Positions 54,443 through 63,553 are shown, numbered from the stretch's first letter. The stretch is 64,000 nucleotides of DNA from Brevibacillus choshinensis (GCF_001420695.1 NZ_LJJB01000007.1:705890-769889), one strand, 5' to 3'. The notes: generated by a model not told the origin, from the sequence alone. Numbers and translations: made by a program.

Positions 54443-55450
54443 ATGACGCAGGAGACTAGCAAGCGTATTATTTTGGCAAAACGTCCCGTTGGTATGCCTA
54501 CTATCGAGGATTTTCAGTTTGAGGAAGGTCCATTGCCTCAACCGGGAGAAGGGGAAGTGCTCATCCGTACCTCGTACCTGTCTGTCGATCCTTATATGAG
54601 AGGAAGAATGAACGATCGCAAGTCTTACGTGCCACCGTATGAACTGGGAAAGGTCATCTTGGGTGGAGCTGTCGGTGAGGTGATCCTGTCACAAGCGGAT
54701 GAATTCCAGGTGGGAGATATCGTTGTTGGCAATCTCGGATGGCAGACACATGCCGTGGCAAAGGCAAATCAATTGAAGAAAGTAGACGAACAGCTCGCAC
54801 CTATCACGACTGCGCTTGGAATTTTGGGAATGACAGGACTCACAGCCTATTTCGGACTGCTCGATATCGGTCAGCCAAAAGCAGAGGAAACCGTCGTGGT
54901 CTCGGGTGCAGCAGGAGCAGTAGGAACGGTAGTAGGCCAGATTGCCAAAATCAAAGGCTGCCGAGTGGTTGGAATTGCGGGTTCAGATGCTAAAATTCGT
55001 TATTTGATCGATGAGTTGGGGTTTGATGCAGCCATTAACTACAAAGCAACTGATCGAAGGGCTGTATTAGCAAAAGAATGCCCGAATGGCGTGGATGTGT
55101 ATTTCGATAATGTAGGTGGGGAAATTTCTGACGATGTCATGTTACTGTTGAACAAGCATGCTCGGATTCCCATTTGTGGGCAGATCGCTCTGTACAACAT
55201 GACGAAGCCAGACTTTGGTCCGCGCATGCAATCACAGTTATTGATAACGAGCTCGTTGATGAAAGGGTTTATCGTCAGTGATTACCTTCAGCGATTTGAG
55301 GAGGGAGCGATTCAATTAGCTGAGTGGGTAAAAGAAGGGCGACTGAAGTATCGTGAGCAGATTGCTGAAGGATTTGAAAACACGGTGGATGCATTTCTTG
55401 GGCTATTTACCGGAGAAAATCTGGGAAAACAACTGGTCCGAGTCAAGTAA
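54443..55450 (+). CDS. Zinc-independent MDR-family NADP-dependent oxidoreductase (YfmJ/CurA-like)
   Basis: A 335-aa medium-chain reductase of the leukotriene B4 12-hydroxydehydrogenase/CurA group. The N-terminal YLSVDPYMRGRMNDRKSY and the cofactor motif SGAAGAVGTVVGQIAK are diagnostic; DNVGGEISDDVM and the C-terminal FTGENLGKQLVRV follow. It reduces activated C=C bonds (enones, quinone-like substrates) with NADPH. ATG 54443 is eight bases after aagggag. The long upstream frame start (54401) lacks an SD. Confidence 0.9.
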   Translation: MTQETSKRIILAKRPVGMPTIEDFQFEEGPLPQPGEGEVLIRTSYLSVDPYMRGRMNDRKSYVPPYELGKVILGGAVGEVILSQADEFQVGDIVVGNLGWQTHAVAKANQLKKVDEQLAPITTALGILGMTGLTAYFGLLDIGQPKAEETVVVSGAAGAVGTVVGQIAKIKGCRVVGIAGSDAKIRYLIDELGFDAAINYKATDRRAVLAKECPNGVDVYFDNVGGEISDDVMLLLNKHARIPICGQIALYNMTKPDFGPRMQSQLLITSSLMKGFIVSDYLQRFEEGAIQLAEWVKEGRLKYREQIAEGFENTVDAFLGLFTGENLGKQLVRVK

Positions 55451-55729
55451 ACAGCGAGTACAAACGATTCGTGAGAGGTATGCATTCGCGTGTAGAATGT
55501 GTACCTTTTTTCTTGTGATTTAGAGCTGACTCCTACAGAAATGGCAAAGCTGACACTTCAGCTCACAGCATCGTACAAGAATGACCCAAGTGCGCTGCTC
55601 CAGGAGTTTTTTTACAGCCGGATCAGTATCAGCCGTATCTAGGAGAGAACGTTCTTTTGCAATCAGGCCATTTTCCTTATAATGAGGGGAATCATGAAAT
55701 GGAAAAATGGACGAGTAGAGGAGATAACC

Positions 55730-56206
55730 ATGAAGCAAGGAAAAACGAACGCAATGCGCATACTGGACAAAGAAAAAATGGATTACACGATGCTGACATA
55801 TACGACGGATGACGGCAAAATCGATGGAGTATCCGTCGCACAAAAAATCGGAAGAGAAAAAGGCGTTGTCTACAAGACGTTGATTTCCCAAGGGGCTAGC
55901 AAGGTGTACTACGTTTTTGTGATTCCCGTCGAATCAGAGCTAGACTTGAAGAAGGCAGCGAAAGCAGTGAATGAGAAGAAAGTAGAGATGATTCCAGTCA
56001 AAGACATCACGGCCGTGTCAGGGTATATTCGTGGAGGCTGCTCGCCGATTGGGATGAAAAAGATGTACCCGACAGTTATCGATGAGAGTGCCCAATCATT
56101 AGAAGTGATCATCGTGAGTGGTGGGAAAATCGGTGTGCAAATCGAACTCCCCATCGGAAATTTGGCAAAGGCGACAAAGGCTTCGTTCGCTGACGTAGCA
56201 ACTTAA
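55730..56206 (+). CDS. ybaK: Cys-tRNA(Pro)/Cys-tRNA(Cys) deacylase YbaK
   Basis: A 158-aa YbaK-type editing domain with the family marks GVVYKTLIS, VKDITAVSGYIRGGCSPIGMKK and the C-terminal FADVAT. It hydrolyses Cys-tRNA-Pro in trans, correcting ProRS errors. ATG 55730 follows agaggag by eight bases; an ORF extension of 16 residues is not family-like. A TATAAT at 55678-55683 with TTGCAA 15 bp upstream is a possible promoter. Confidence 0.93.
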   Translation: MKQGKTNAMRILDKEKMDYTMLTYTTDDGKIDGVSVAQKIGREKGVVYKTLISQGASKVYYVFVIPVESELDLKKAAKAVNEKKVEMIPVKDITAVSGYIRGGCSPIGMKKMYPTVIDESAQSLEVIIVSGGKIGVQIELPIGNLAKATKASFADVAT

Positions 56207-56343
56207 GTGATGGTTGAGGTTGGCCGACTGGACGCTTGTGATGGGATGGTTGCCTGCTTTACATACGAAGTACACATAAGAATCGTTCTACACCGGGTAC
56301 GAGGATGGATAAGAGGTGTTTATGGCAGGTAGTGGTATGTAGG

Positions 56344-56378
56344 AAAGAAAAGAAAAGGAGCGTGCAAATACACGCCCC
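56344..56378 (-). terminator. Terminator of the CapA-family gene
   Basis: ggagcgtg/cacgcccc stem (one mismatch) with a long U-rich tract on the reverse strand. Confidence 0.75.
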
Positions 56379-56401
56379 CTGTTCTTATACAAAATGGCTT
56401 C

Positions 56402-57457
56402 TTACAAAAAACGGCTTCCGATGATCTGAGTCGCGCGGTTCCACAGCTGCTTTAATCTCCTTCGACCACGAAGTGTCAGGTGCTTGTCTGGTCTTCTCAA
56501 GTAGGCTCTCATTGGGATGACACGAAATTTGGGTCGCCCACCAGAGAAAAAGCGTTGAGAATAAGTAGGGACGACATTAATGCCGATGATCGTCGTCTCA
56601 CCCTTTTCGTCCTTTTCCACAGTAAACTGCAGAATGGCACCACATTGCGACTGATCAAACGTCAGCATTTTCTCTGATGTGAAATTTCCTAACGAATAAG
56701 CGACGAGTGTGCGTTTCTTCCTGCCATCGGTTGTTGCAATGATCGGCGTAACCACAGGCTGCAGCACATGAGGGTGTGCGCCGAGTATGACATCCGCCCC
56801 ACGGTCCAAAAGGCTCTGAGCGAGAATGCGTTGTTTTTGCGTGGGAGCAAAGCGAAACTCTACGCCAAAATGAAGGCAGACGATCAGTAAGTCGACTTGT
56901 GGGCGCAACCGGAAGATTTCCTGTTCGATTACAGCTTGATCGAGCAGATTGACGAGCCATGGTGAGTCTTGAGGAACTTGCTGCTTATTGGTTCCATAGG
57001 TGTACGCCAGTATGCCAATTCGTATACCTTTTACCTCCCGGATGAGAAAGGACGATGCTTCTTGTTGATTACGGTATGTCCCCGTATGAGCGATCTGGTG
57101 TTGATCGAGTAGATCGAGTGTACGGAGCAGACCAGAGGGTCCTCCATCTAGACAGTGATTATTGACAGTCGTCAGTACGTCAAATCCTGCCTGTCGCAAA
57201 TCACTCGCCAGCTCATCTGGACAATTAAACCGGGGAAAGCCTGTGCGAGCCGACCCAATTTGATAGGGTTGTGTCCTACCGGAAAAGGTCGTTTCCAAAT
57301 TGCCGATTGTCAAATCTGCACCCTGTAAGAAAGAAGCGACAGGAGCGAACATGTCTGCAAAGGAATAGTGTTCCGTTCCGGGTATTTTCGCAGAATCGAC
57401 CTGTTCCCTCCACATCAGAATATCGCCTACCGCGGCAATCGTAGCTCTGTGATTCAT
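56402..57457 (-). CDS. CapA-family (poly-gamma-glutamate synthesis-type) metallophosphatase-like protein
   Basis: A 351-aa CapA/PgsA-like protein. Metal-site motifs: VGDILMWR, IGNLETTFSG, TVNNHCLDGG, CLHFGVEFRF and GAHPHVLQPV, i.e. the metallophosphoesterase-like fold. No signal peptide or TM anchor is seen at the N-terminus, so unlike PgsA it may be cytoplasmic. It is transcribed away from a MurF paralogue 158 bp off; CapA proteins and Mur-type ligases also pair in poly-glutamate synthesis (CapA with CapB). capC-like genes are not nearby. The exact reaction is unknown. Confidence 0.88.
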   Translation of the reverse strand: MNHRATIAAVGDILMWREQVDSAKIPGTEHYSFADMFAPVASFLQGADLTIGNLETTFSGRTQPYQIGSARTGFPRFNCPDELASDLRQAGFDVLTTVNNHCLDGGPSGLLRTLDLLDQHQIAHTGTYRNQQEASSFLIREVKGIRIGILAYTYGTNKQQVPQDSPWLVNLLDQAVIEQEIFRLRPQVDLLIVCLHFGVEFRFAPTQKQRILAQSLLDRGADVILGAHPHVLQPVVTPIIATTDGRKKRTLVAYSLGNFTSEKMLTFDQSQCGAILQFTVEKDEKGETTIIGINVVPTYSQRFFSGGRPKFRVIPMRAYLRRPDKHLTLRGRRRLKQLWNRATQIIGSRFL

Positions 57458-57615
57458 AGGCTTCCCCCCTCTTTTTCTACTCTATTCAGGGAACGCTTTG
57501 CTTGTTTTGGATGAGAGCGGAACGTTTTCATAGATAAAGGTCCATACAGGCTGTCTCTCTTTCTCATACAATATTCAAGTCGATGGTGAGGACAGAGTAG
57601 AGGGGGAAATTACGA

Positions 57616-58797
57616 TTGAAAGGTACTGGTAAAAGGAACGCCAAGACAAAAGCGAAAGTACCACCTAGGAAGACACTCATTCTCCAAAAGCCCGTGATAT
57701 CTGTGACGGGAAGTGCGGGTAAGACGACGACGAAAGAAATGATTTCCTCCATTCTGAGTAGGCGATGGAACATCTATAAATCGATGTATAACAAAAACTT
57801 TTTAGGAAATACCCGCGCGCACGCCAGGCGTATTACAGACGAGCATAAAGCCGTTGTACTCGAATATGGGATCTTGGGCAGTGGTCACATCAAGAGGCAT
57901 TGTGAAATGATTCAACCATCCATTGGCGTCATTACGAATATTGGTACAGCACATATCGGCAAATTTGGCGGGAAGATAAGCGGAATTGCCATGGCAAAAT
58001 CAGAGCTTATTCGTTACATGAACGCGACTGGGAGGGTATTTCTGAACCAGGATTGCCCTTATTCGCGTGAGATGACCAAGCAACCGTATGTAGGGGATTT
58101 TGTGGGTACTTTCACTACCGTGGGGATCGAGCAAGAGGCGGATTATCGCGCAACGAATATCCAAATCGATGATCAGGGAATTCGGTTCTCCTGTTTGGTA
58201 GACGGGACACAAGAGGATTTTTACCTGCCGACACTAGGGGAGCACAATATTTACAATGCCTTGTTTGCCATCGCTGTGAGTCATTCGTTGGGGTTTTCGG
58301 CAGGGACAATTCGAGAAGGTTTGCTCACATTCCGTCCTCAGCGAAAAAGGCTCACTCACTATCGGTTCGCAAATAATGTGCAAATCTTCGACGATACCTA
58401 CAGCTCCAATCCGGATGCTGCCAAAGCTGCGATTGATGTGCTCTGTCAGGTTGGAAGTGGGAAGAAGGTAGCTGTTTTGGCAACGATGCTGGAGATGGGT
58501 AATTACGACGTGAAAGGGCATGAAGATGTCGGACAATATTTGAGCCAAAAGAATGTGGATTATCTGTATACGCTGGGGACGAGCGCTCGTCATATCGCAC
58601 GCGCAGCCATACGATCCGGATTTCCTGCGAATCGGGTGGTTCACTGCCAGACGAAGGAGAGGCTGCATCGTTTGCTGTCCAAACGGATCGGGCCGGATAC
58701 CACCTTTCTCGTAAAAGGCTCTCACCGTTTGAAGATGGGTGAAACCGTCCTCTTTTTGAGTAAGGAAACAGCGAAAGTCCGACAGCACAAAAAATAA
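57616..58797 (+). CDS. MurF-like Mur ligase lacking the N-terminal UDP-substrate domain
   Basis: A 393-aa ATP-dependent amide ligase. The P-loop TGSAGKTTT lies at residues 31-39, about 75 residues earlier than in MurF, so the domain that holds UDP-MurNAc-tripeptide is missing; a basic segment (residues 1-20) is in its place. MurF-like marks remain: TNIGTAHIGKFGG, GEHNIYNALFA, FDDTYSSNPDAAKAAIDVL, MLEMG and VKGSHRLKMGE. It probably joins an amino acid or peptide to a non-UDP acceptor. TTG 57616 follows gaggggg. It is divergent from the CapA gene. Confidence 0.85.
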   Translation: MKGTGKRNAKTKAKVPPRKTLILQKPVISVTGSAGKTTTKEMISSILSRRWNIYKSMYNKNFLGNTRAHARRITDEHKAVVLEYGILGSGHIKRHCEMIQPSIGVITNIGTAHIGKFGGKISGIAMAKSELIRYMNATGRVFLNQDCPYSREMTKQPYVGDFVGTFTTVGIEQEADYRATNIQIDDQGIRFSCLVDGTQEDFYLPTLGEHNIYNALFAIAVSHSLGFSAGTIREGLLTFRPQRKRLTHYRFANNVQIFDDTYSSNPDAAKAAIDVLCQVGSGKKVAVLATMLEMGNYDVKGHEDVGQYLSQKNVDYLYTLGTSARHIARAAIRSGFPANRVVHCQTKERLHRLLSKRIGPDTTFLVKGSHRLKMGETVLFLSKETAKVRQHKK

Positions 58798-59021
58798 CCC
58801 ATTCGTTTCGATAAAGAAGCGCTTGTCTGTTTGAAGGACAAGGGCTTTTTTTACGATACTGAAAAGGGTAACGACTTAGAATGAAGGTAGTTCTTTGGTC
58901 ATCCGTCTATGTAATCAAATCCTCGATTGGAAAGATTTTCAGCCTATTAGGACTACCATTTTTTCAGTAAACTGGTTCCGTACCCAATCCGTTGGGGTAG
59001 ACACAGCCAGGAGGAGAACGA

Positions 59022-60005
59022 ATGACGAAACGAGATTGGTTACAAAGATCGACTGTCGCCGTCATGCTGAGTACATCCTTGCTCATGCTCACAGAAGGTG
59101 GACATGCTGCAGCAGCGCAGACTGTGGATTCGCAATCTTCTGCTAAATCAGTAGAGGTAGTCAAAATTGCCAATACCTTGATCGGAAAGGACTACAAATA
59201 TGGCGCAACAGGGCCTAGTTCTTTTGGATCTGCTGGCTTGGCGACGTACATATTCAAACAAGTAGGAATCAAAGTAGATGACACGATAGCAGAGCTCTAC
59301 AAGGCTGGGGAGAAGGTCACGGAATCCAATATGCAAGAGGGCGACCTGCTGTTCTTTTCTTCAACTGGCAAAGGGGCGCCGAGCTTTATGGGCATCTACA
59401 TTGGAAATAACCAATATATTTATTCTTCCGAAGGCGAAGATGCTGTTGTTCTCAAAAAAGTAAGTGACTACTCGACAAAATTGGTAGGGGTACGTCGTGT
59501 ACTCCCAGCAGATTCTGGCACTAGCCCTACCCCGGATCCTGGAACTACGACTCCTGAGACATCGAAAATCGGGGATAAAGTCATTGAAGCAGGGAAGAAA
59601 TACTTGGGGACACCGTACGAATACGGATCGACTCGATCGAACAAAAAGACGATGGACTGCTCTGAATTCACTATGTGGGCTTACAAAGATGGTGCCAACA
59701 TTAACATGGGCAATGGAGGAGCAAGATCCCAGGCTAACTATGTAAAGAGTCACGGGACTTACACTACTGACATCAGTAAGCTGAAAAAAGGCGATTTGGT
59801 CTTCTTTATGAGCTACAAAGGCTGGAAAGAGTCAGATTATAAAAATATTAACGTGCCGAAGCAAAGCATCACCCACGTTGGCATCTACATGGGGGATAAC
59901 AAACTGCTTCAAACATTCTCCAAAGAGTCGGGTGGCGTCAAAATAACGGATTTCACAGGTACACATTGGGAATACCGTTTTATCATGGGTGGACGCCCTT
60001 ACTAA
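59022..60005 (+). CDS. Secreted protein with two NlpC/P60 domains, the first apparently inactive
   Basis: A 327-aa exported protein with a signal peptide (about 1-32). Domain 1 (about 42-165) has KYGATGPSSFGSAGLATYIF where active enzymes have D-C-S-G, and FMGIYIGN where they have H-V-G; both catalytic Cys and His are replaced. A Pro/Thr linker (TSPTPDPGTTTPE) leads to domain 2 (about 183-327), where Cys is in KTMDCSEFTMWAY and His in ITHVGIYMGD. Domain 2 should therefore be an active cell-wall endopeptidase (D,L-type), while domain 1 may bind the wall. It is a single gene. Confidence 0.9.
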   Translation: MTKRDWLQRSTVAVMLSTSLLMLTEGGHAAAAQTVDSQSSAKSVEVVKIANTLIGKDYKYGATGPSSFGSAGLATYIFKQVGIKVDDTIAELYKAGEKVTESNMQEGDLLFFSSTGKGAPSFMGIYIGNNQYIYSSEGEDAVVLKKVSDYSTKLVGVRRVLPADSGTSPTPDPGTTTPETSKIGDKVIEAGKKYLGTPYEYGSTRSNKKTMDCSEFTMWAYKDGANINMGNGGARSQANYVKSHGTYTTDISKLKKGDLVFFMSYKGWKESDYKNINVPKQSITHVGIYMGDNKLLQTFSKESGGVKITDFTGTHWEYRFIMGGRPY

Positions 60006-60202
60006 TAGACAAGTAGCCGTTACCAAGGAAAGGATGACGCCAGAGCGTTGTCCTTTTTCTATTTGGCGCGGTTGCAAGCTAGCGGGATAAAGGCATAGAA
60101 GACAGGAGCGGAAAAAATAGGTGAATGACCGATGGCAAACGCACATGCCATATCCGCGTTTGCTGCATTTCCTATAGGGAGACTTGTAGGAGGTGAAACG
60201 TC

Positions 60203-60538
60203 ATGTCACATCGTTATCCGCCCCCGCCGCCCCCCGGAGATTATCCAGGGTCACCAGGGGCACCTGGAGGTTTTCCACCACCGCCCTCGGGACCGCCGCC
60301 AAGCAGGACGCCGAGTTCACCAGGATCGCGTGGATACGGTGGCACACGCCGCATTGACGCCGGCAGCTTCTATCCGTGCTTATATCGCTATACCTATGTG
60401 TGGCTGAGAAATGGGAACTCGTTCTGGTTTTATCCTATTCACGTCAGCCGTAATTCCGTTGCAGGCTATCGTTGGAGACGTAACCACTGGGAATATTACG
60501 GCACAGATATAGACAGGATTGCTTATTTTACATGCTAA
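60203..60538 (+). CDS. Pro/Gly-rich small protein with aromatic C-terminal domain, 111 aa
   Basis: Residues 1-48 are Pro/Gly/Ser-rich and low complexity (PPPPPPGDYPGSPGAPGG). Residues 52-111 form a Tyr/Trp/Arg-rich domain (CLYRYTYVWLRNGNSFWF, GYRWRRNHWEYYG) ending in a Cys. The domain recalls short Bacillus proteins carried behind collagen-like or Pro-rich regions, from memory and without a family name. The excellent GGAGG SD eight bases before the ATG supports it. A spore- or surface-structural role is a guess. Confidence 0.7.
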   Translation: MSHRYPPPPPPGDYPGSPGAPGGFPPPPSGPPPSRTPSSPGSRGYGGTRRIDAGSFYPCLYRYTYVWLRNGNSFWFYPIHVSRNSVAGYRWRRNHWEYYGTDIDRIAYFTC

Positions 60539-60541
60539 CGG

Positions 60542-60584
60542 AAAAAGGCGTATCTCCCAAGAACTTGTGGGGATGCGCCTTTTC
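60542..60584. terminator. Bidirectional terminator
   Basis: aaaaggcgtatc/ggatgcgcctttt arms with A- and T-runs between convergent genes. Confidence 0.78.
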
Positions 60585-60597
60585 GTTTCCTCAACAC

Positions 60598-61395
60598 TTA
60601 TTGGACGGATAGGGGAAAGCTCTTGTGGTCATGGACTTCGCCTTTTTCCACGTGCACGTTGACGGTATAGCTGCCGGCTGTAGGGAGAACAGCATTTGCG
60701 CTGTACTGGCCTGGCTGCGTCTCGGTTGCATCGATGAAGTTGTGCTTCTCCTCATTTCCCTGCCAAATTTCAAATTTCACGGCCGCTTGGGCAAAACTTT
60801 GATTCTCTTTCATTAAATGAACAGTGAAGGAAGCGGATTCTGCCGCTTTCATCGTCTCAGGTGGCATGAAGTGAAAGTCGACACCACTTGCTGGGTGCTC
60901 TGGACTGGCTGTGTCACTGCCATTCCCATGCTCATGCTTAGATGGAGTCGCAGTAGGCTGGGCATGTCCTGAATGGCCATTATCTGTTCCGCTTGCATGC
61001 TTACTATCTCCTACAGAAAAGGCTACTTTCTGCATGTTATGAAAATCGCGTGCCGTCACGTGATAGTAAACAAAGTAAGAGCCAGGTTCATCAATCGTTT
61101 GCTGTGCAGTGTAGACACCGTCCGCCTGGAGCGTGGCGGGAATCGTCACGTGCTGTTCCTGGCCATCTTTCCACCATTCAAATTTGACTTCTTTGGCATC
61201 ATCGATGGAAGTGCCATTCTGTGTGACCTTGACCGAAAACGTGATGGTTTCACCTTTCGCCGGTTCTGCTGGTTGCATAGAGAAGGCTGCATCGATCGGT
61301 TCGGAAGAGGGGAGTGCTGTTTCCTGGTCGTCCTTGCCACAGGCGGACACCATCAATGCGAGCATACAGAGTAGGGAGAAATAATACCGTTTCAT
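60598..61395 (-). CDS. Lipoprotein with two YtkA-like (FixH-type) domains and a His-rich linker
   Basis: A 265-aa lipoprotein: signal peptide with lipobox VSAC (Cys19), a first YtkA-like domain (about 35-130; PAKGETITFSVKV ... YFVYYHVTARDFH), a linker with ten or so His between 131 and 175, and a second YtkA-like domain (about 176-265; ESASFTVHLMKENQSFAQAAV). YtkA-like proteins are linked to respiratory and copper proteins. It is the last gene of a cluster with sco1 and ctaG and may bind copper through the linker; that is inference. Confidence 0.82.
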   Translation of the reverse strand: MKRYYFSLLCMLALMVSACGKDDQETALPSSEPIDAAFSMQPAEPAKGETITFSVKVTQNGTSIDDAKEVKFEWWKDGQEQHVTIPATLQADGVYTAQQTIDEPGSYFVYYHVTARDFHNMQKVAFSVGDSKHASGTDNGHSGHAQPTATPSKHEHGNGSDTASPEHPASGVDFHFMPPETMKAAESASFTVHLMKENQSFAQAAVKFEIWQGNEEKHNFIDATETQPGQYSANAVLPTAGSYTVNVHVEKGEVHDHKSFPLSVQ

Positions 61396-61397
61396 CT

Positions 61398-62012
61398 TTA
61401 CATTCCTTCCTTTTTCAAGTTCATCAGCTGCTGATAAATTTGCTCGGGATCAAAATCATCTCCCATGCCAAATTTGCGAATTACTTCGTTGCTTTCATTG
61501 ACTAAATAAGTGCTGGTGGTATGAGTGATAAATCCATCTTCTGTCTTGCTGGCAATGAAGCCTAGCGAGCTGGTTACGGTTTGGATGGAACGATCATCTC
61601 CGCGCAGAATGGACCAACCATGCGCATCGATCCCTAGCTGATTGGCGTACTTTCGCAATACGTCAGGCGTATCGTTTTGTGGATCGATACTCACGGTCAA
61701 AAACTCGATACCGTTGCCCATCAAATGGACCTCTTTCAGCCGTTTCTGTAACTGCACCATTTTCACGGTCGTCGTCGGACATACATCCGGACAGCGCGTG
61801 TAAATCAGCTCGACTAAGCGGAGGCTTCCTGGTTTGGGAGAGAGAGAATAAGCATCTCCATCCAGCGTTTCTAATGATATGGAAGGCAATGTGGCCGTGA
61901 CGTTTTTCGAACCGCCCCAAAACCAGGAGGCAACCAGTGCCACGAGTACGAGGACTGGTAAAAACAATAGCAACCGTCTTAGCCGAATCGCGGCGACAGG
62001 TGTTACGGGCAT
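61398..62012 (-). CDS. SCO1/SenC-family copper chaperone for cytochrome oxidase
   Basis: A 204-aa membrane-anchored thioredoxin-fold protein. One TM (about 13-32) is followed by the copper motif CPDVC in YTRCPDVCPTT and the distal His in FITHTTSTYLV. SCO proteins deliver or reduce copper for the CuA site of cytochrome c oxidase. ATG 62012 follows aaggagg by nine bases; the longer frame (62102) runs into the next gene's end. It is two bases upstream of the YtkA-like gene and 25 bp behind ctaG, so one operon. Confidence 0.9.
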   Translation of the reverse strand: MPVTPVAAIRLRRLLLFLPVLVLVALVASWFWGGSKNVTATLPSISLETLDGDAYSLSPKPGSLRLVELIYTRCPDVCPTTTVKMVQLQKRLKEVHLMGNGIEFLTVSIDPQNDTPDVLRKYANQLGIDAHGWSILRGDDRSIQTVTSSLGFIASKTEDGFITHTTSTYLVNESNEVIRKFGMGDDFDPEQIYQQLMNLKKEGM

Positions 62013-62037
62013 GATTGCAAGCCTCCTTATTGCTTGT

Positions 62038-62907
62038 TTAATGAGGAAGGAGTTGATCGTCAGGCTGATCCTTTTCTTTCCGATACCACGAGGCAAACAC
62101 ATAAGCTAGTACCGAACCGTAAGTCAATTCCTGCATCAGCTTCATGATAATACCACCTAACCGCTGATCGTCAAGAGCTTGCAACGGAACGGCAAACATC
62201 GATTTGTCGATGGGAGCGGAGAAAAATGGGGCACAGAGCATGGTTGGGCCACTCACATAGGTATCGTACAAAGGGGTTGCAGAGAAAATGATCAAGGCGC
62301 AGGCTGGGGTTATCAGGACCCCATTCGCAAAGATATACGCCAGCTTTTGCAGCTCGGTCAAACGATGAATCTCGGGCAATGGTGCAATAACGGGCATCCA
62401 CATCAGCAAGGCACTCAAGAGCAAAAGCAGGTGGATCAGATTGTGCATGGCCAACTGATTCATGGCCATGTCTAGAATAACAGGCATGTGATAAAACGAA
62501 AACAAGGCGTTAAACAAGAGAACCGCAGGGATGGGATGACTGAATACGCTCAAGAGCTTCCTGGACCATTTTCGTTCTATCAATGGACGCAACAGCCACG
62601 CGGGTGTTCCGGCCAGCATGAGTAGGGGCATGACCAGATACAGCATGGATTGCTGGAGCATATGGGCACTAAAAAGAAAGTGTCCGGCGACGTTTAGCGG
62701 ACTTCCCATTCCAAAGTAAAAAAGCAACAGGCCAGCTGCAAACAGGCATTTTTTGCCCAAAGGTACTGGTGTAGCATGGGCAAAGGTATGGCGAAGAGGG
62801 CCAATGAATGAAAAGTAAGCAATCCCCAGCAAAGCAGTAAGGACGATCAGCTCCGGGTTCCATGTCGCCCGAAAGCCAAAGGTTGTTGTCAAATAGGTAA
62901 TCATCAT
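62038..62907 (-). CDS. ctaG: CtaG-type cytochrome c oxidase (caa3) assembly factor
   Basis: A 289-aa membrane protein with about seven TMs of the caa3_CtaG family. Family marks: SAHMLQQSMLYLVMPLLMLAG, NLIHLLLLLSALLMWMPV and the conserved His residues in these helices that are thought to bind copper. ATG 62907 follows cggagg by seven bases. In B. subtilis CtaG is needed for expression of active cytochrome caa3. Located with sco1, which fits a role in copper delivery to the oxidase. The oxidase genes are not in the window. Confidence 0.9.
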   Translation of the reverse strand: MMITYLTTTFGFRATWNPELIVLTALLGIAYFSFIGPLRHTFAHATPVPLGKKCLFAAGLLLFYFGMGSPLNVAGHFLFSAHMLQQSMLYLVMPLLMLAGTPAWLLRPLIERKWSRKLLSVFSHPIPAVLLFNALFSFYHMPVILDMAMNQLAMHNLIHLLLLLSALLMWMPVIAPLPEIHRLTELQKLAYIFANGVLITPACALIIFSATPLYDTYVSGPTMLCAPFFSAPIDKSMFAVPLQALDDQRLGGIIMKLMQELTYGSVLAYVFASWYRKEKDQPDDQLLPH

Positions 62908-63039
62908 GAACAAACCTCCGATATCCAAGATCTTCCCCATTCATCATTATAGGCAAAGGTAAGGAAAAGCCTAATGACTCATTCGGGCTATTTCTTCCAA
63001 AGATAACCGGAGTGTTCACATAAATGTCACCGTTCATAC

Positions 63040-63072
63040 AAGAACAGCCTCCCGACTGGATAGCGGGAGGCT
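63040..63072 (-). terminator. Terminator between the bdb genes and ctaG
   Basis: agcctcccg/cgggaggct perfect 9-bp stem, followed on the reverse strand by gttcttgt. Confidence 0.7.
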
Positions 63073-63082
63073 GGAGACAGCA

Positions 63083-63553
63083 TTATGATTTTGTCTGTTC
63101 TTCGAGCCACTTCTTCCACTCGTTGGCTTCGTGTCCTCCGACCAGACGAGCTACTTCTTGTCCACCTTTATAGTGGATCAAGGTTGGGGTGTACTCGATT
63201 TGGAAGTCATCCCAGCTGGCATTGAATTCCAAGAGGTTGTGTTTTTTCATGTCGATCTTCATGTCTTTTACGATGGGTACCAAGACCGGAGTGGTGGCTT
63301 GGCAGTGTTCGCACAACGGGCTGTAGTAATAGACAAACATGTCTTCCTTGTTGGTCAGACGCGATTTTAGTTCGTCAGGCATGATCAGGTTGTCATACAG
63401 CGGGTCGCTCAGTTGCGCGAGAGTAGCAGGGTTGAGAGTGGTCTTTCCATAAGGGTTTCCTGCGGCTTGCTGGCGGTTGGAAATGTCTGAGTAGACGATA
63501 GCGCCGATCAACAGGGCCGCCACAAGGATAGAGAAAAAAATAATTTTTTTCAT
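63083..63553 (-). CDS. Membrane-anchored thioredoxin-like protein, partner of BdbC
   Basis: A 156-aa protein: an N-terminal TM/signal anchor (about 3-21), then a thioredoxin domain with the CEHC active site in SPLCEHCQAT and the cis-Pro in YTPTLIHYKGG. It is three bases behind the DsbB-like gene, the standard pairing of an extracytoplasmic oxidase with its membrane recharger. It is shorter than BdbD and lacks the BdbD helical insertion; 'thiol-disulfide oxidoreductase' is safer than the name bdbD. Confidence 0.86.
   Translation of the reverse strand: MKKIIFFSILVAALLIGAIVYSDISNRQQAAGNPYGKTTLNPATLAQLSDPLYDNLIMPDELKSRLTNKEDMFVYYYSPLCEHCQATTPVLVPIVKDMKIDMKKHNLLEFNASWDDFQIEYTPTLIHYKGGQEVARLVGGHEANEWKKWLEEQTKS

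Noticed and set aside
60132-60407. Forward frame overlapping the Pro-rich gene
   Set aside because: The overlapping frame at 60203 has a strong SD and sensible domains; this one does not.
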